Shown piece after piece: positions 4,313-5,095 of a DNA stretch of 5,095 nt. A program made the position numbers and the translations under genes. The notes under the pieces are model-generated. The model did not search any database. It was not told where the DNA came from and saw only the letters and a program-made list of their open reading frames with translations. The first letter of the stretch is position 1, and each line of letters starts with the position of its first letter. Source of the stretch: Deltaproteobacteria bacterium (GTDB lineage: Bacteria; Desulfobacterota; Syntrophia; Syntrophales; UBA2192); contig JAPLJU010000120.1 in assembly GCA_026388445.1 (NCBI GenBank), forward strand, positions 1 through 5,095, read 5' to 3'.

Positions 4313-5095
4313 TCAGGGCTTCACGTAACGGGCGATGAACGAGTCGATGCCGTCCGTGTAGAGCCTTCCGGAAATGACGGCCCCGTCGTTGTGGCTTCCT
4401 TTGATCTCCAAAAACTCCTTGGGGGGGTTGGCCGCCTCGTAAAGGCTTTTGCCGTGATGAATGGGGATAATATCGTCTTGCGGGCTGTGAATGACGAGAA
4501 CGGGACAGGAAACCCCTTTCAGGAATTCGAGGGTGTTGTAGTCATATCTCGAGAGCCACCGGACGGGGAGGAATGGATAAACCTCGGCGCCGATGTCCCG
4601 GACGGATGTGAAGACCGATTCAACGATGAGCGCCGCCGGTCTGCGATCGCGGGCGGTCCTCGCTGCGATGGAACCGCCGATGGACCGACCGAGAATCACG
4701 ATCTCCCCGGGCTTGAAATTCTTCTCCGATACCAGGTATTCCCAGGCCGCCTCCGCATCCCGGTAGGTTCCTTCCTCCGAGGGCTTTCCTTCACTCCAGC
4801 CGTAGCCCCGATAGTCGAAGATCAGGGTGCTCATCCCCATACGATGCAGCAGATCGATGAAAAAGAGCCGGTGGGAGATGTTGCCGGCGTTTCCGTGGCA
4901 GAAGAGGACGGTCCCCCTGGACCGCTCCGAGGGGATAAACCAGCCGTGGATCTTCACGCCGTCGGCCGTCGTGGGCATATTGGCGCCCTCGGAGACGACA
5001 TAGACGCCGTTCTTCACGAGGTTCGCGGCATCCTTCGCGTTGATCTCGTTCTGAGTCGCGCTCGGGAACGCGCACTGCGCCTTCAGGTCCCAGAG
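4313..5095 (-). CDS. In-frame glutamate dehydrogenase fragment fused to alpha/beta hydrolase (5' end outside window)
   Basis: One frame runs unbroken from the right edge to TGA 4315-4313: 260 visible codons. The first 43 read as NADP-type glutamate dehydrogenase (see separate entry). From about 4966 on (TADGVKIHGWFIP) it is a serine hydrolase of the Bem46/YfhR-like group (COG1073 type). Numbering from GTG 5017: oxyanion-hole motif HGNAGN at 41-46, FDYRGYGWSEG at 67-77, nucleophile Ser112 in GRSIGGS, Asp181 in HSPQDDIIP, His209 in GSHNDG, so the catalytic triad is complete. Relatives usually begin with a membrane anchor and a 'F.P.....' segment before 'TADGV.LHGW'; here that is replaced by dehydrogenase sequence. 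An automatic start at GTG 5017 would lie inside the dehydrogenase part and is not credible as a native hydrolase start. The substrate is unknown. A real fusion or an assembly chimera are both possible. Confidence 0.82.
   Translation of the reverse strand, partial: LWDLKAQCAFPSATQNEINAKDAANLVKNGVYVVSEGANMPTTADGVKIHGWFIPSERSRGTVLFCHGNAGNISHRLFFIDLLHRMGMSTLIFDYRGYGWSEGKPSEEGTYRDAEAAWEYLVSEKNFKPGEIVILGRSIGGSIAARTARDRRPAALIVESVFTSVRDIGAEVYPFLPVRWLSRYDYNTLEFLKGVSCPVLVIHSPQDDIIPIHHGKSLYEAANPPKEFLEIKGSHNDGAVISGRLYTDGIDSFIARYVKP
4967..5095 (-). pseudogene. gdhA: Internal fragment of NADP-specific glutamate dehydrogenase (gdhA), cut after GANMPTT
   Basis: The minus strand from the right edge reads LWDLKAQCAFPSATQNEI, NAKDAANLVKNGVY, then VSEGANMPTT. 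This matches the hexameric NADP-dependent GdhA nucleotide-domain segment, where E. coli has CDIALPCATQNELD and ANGVKAVAEGANMPTT. GdhA makes glutamate from 2-oxoglutarate and ammonium. In a normal enzyme some 70-80 more residues follow, including the GKAANAGGV..SGLEM region needed for folding and substrate binding; here the frame goes into the hydrolase instead, so this copy cannot be a normal dehydrogenase. The N-terminal part, if present, lies beyond the window. The family call is confident from the signature; whether the truncation is biological is not known. Confidence 0.85.

Overview
The window looks like a GC-moderate (roughly mid-50s %) Gram-negative bacterial chromosome segment. The gene families (GldG/DUF4340 transport locus, cytochrome b5-DUF2231 membrane protein, PilZ, cytochrome-bd and NADP-glutamate-dehydrogenase fragments) would suit a Desulfobacterota (old Deltaproteobacteria) genome. 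That placement is inference from family content only; no marker gene is present.

Left (1-1660, + strand): the 3' end of a GldG-like ABC-transporter auxiliary gene runs in from outside and overlaps by ATGA a complete DUF4340 lipoprotein/membrane-anchored gene. This is the usual tail of a GldA-GldF-GldG-type export locus. A 146-base convergent gap (1661-1806) follows, in which I see no convincing terminator.

Middle (1807-3310, - strand): a cytochrome b5-like heme-binding domain fused to a four-helix DUF2231 membrane domain. Its likely TTG start overlaps, as TTGA, the stop of a broken fragment that reads as the N-terminus of a cytochrome bd oxidase subunit I (CydA). That fragment has lost one base exactly at the expected heme-ligand His codon. 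Upstream lie another possible orphan C-terminal tail, a small unknown beta-rich protein, and a doubtful cysteine-rich ORF.

Region 3311-3642 has no convincing gene. It holds an AT-rich stretch with promoter-like hexamers, a 106-base rod-shaped inverted repeat and a strong bidirectional terminator.

Right (3643-5095, - strand): a PilZ (c-di-GMP receptor) gene with a strong ribosome binding site and a partly sigma-54-like upstream site. Tandem hairpins/terminators follow, then an alpha/beta hydrolase. The hydrolase frame continues unbroken to the window edge and upstream reads as NADP-type glutamate dehydrogenase, cut after its VSEGANMPTT motif and joined in frame to the start of the hydrolase domain. 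This gdhA'-hydrolase chimera is the most striking feature. Together with the cydA fragment it points either to deletion-driven gene remodelling or to an assembly error, and read-level data would decide between them. Apart from the GldG/DUF4340 pair, the genes do not form an obvious single pathway.
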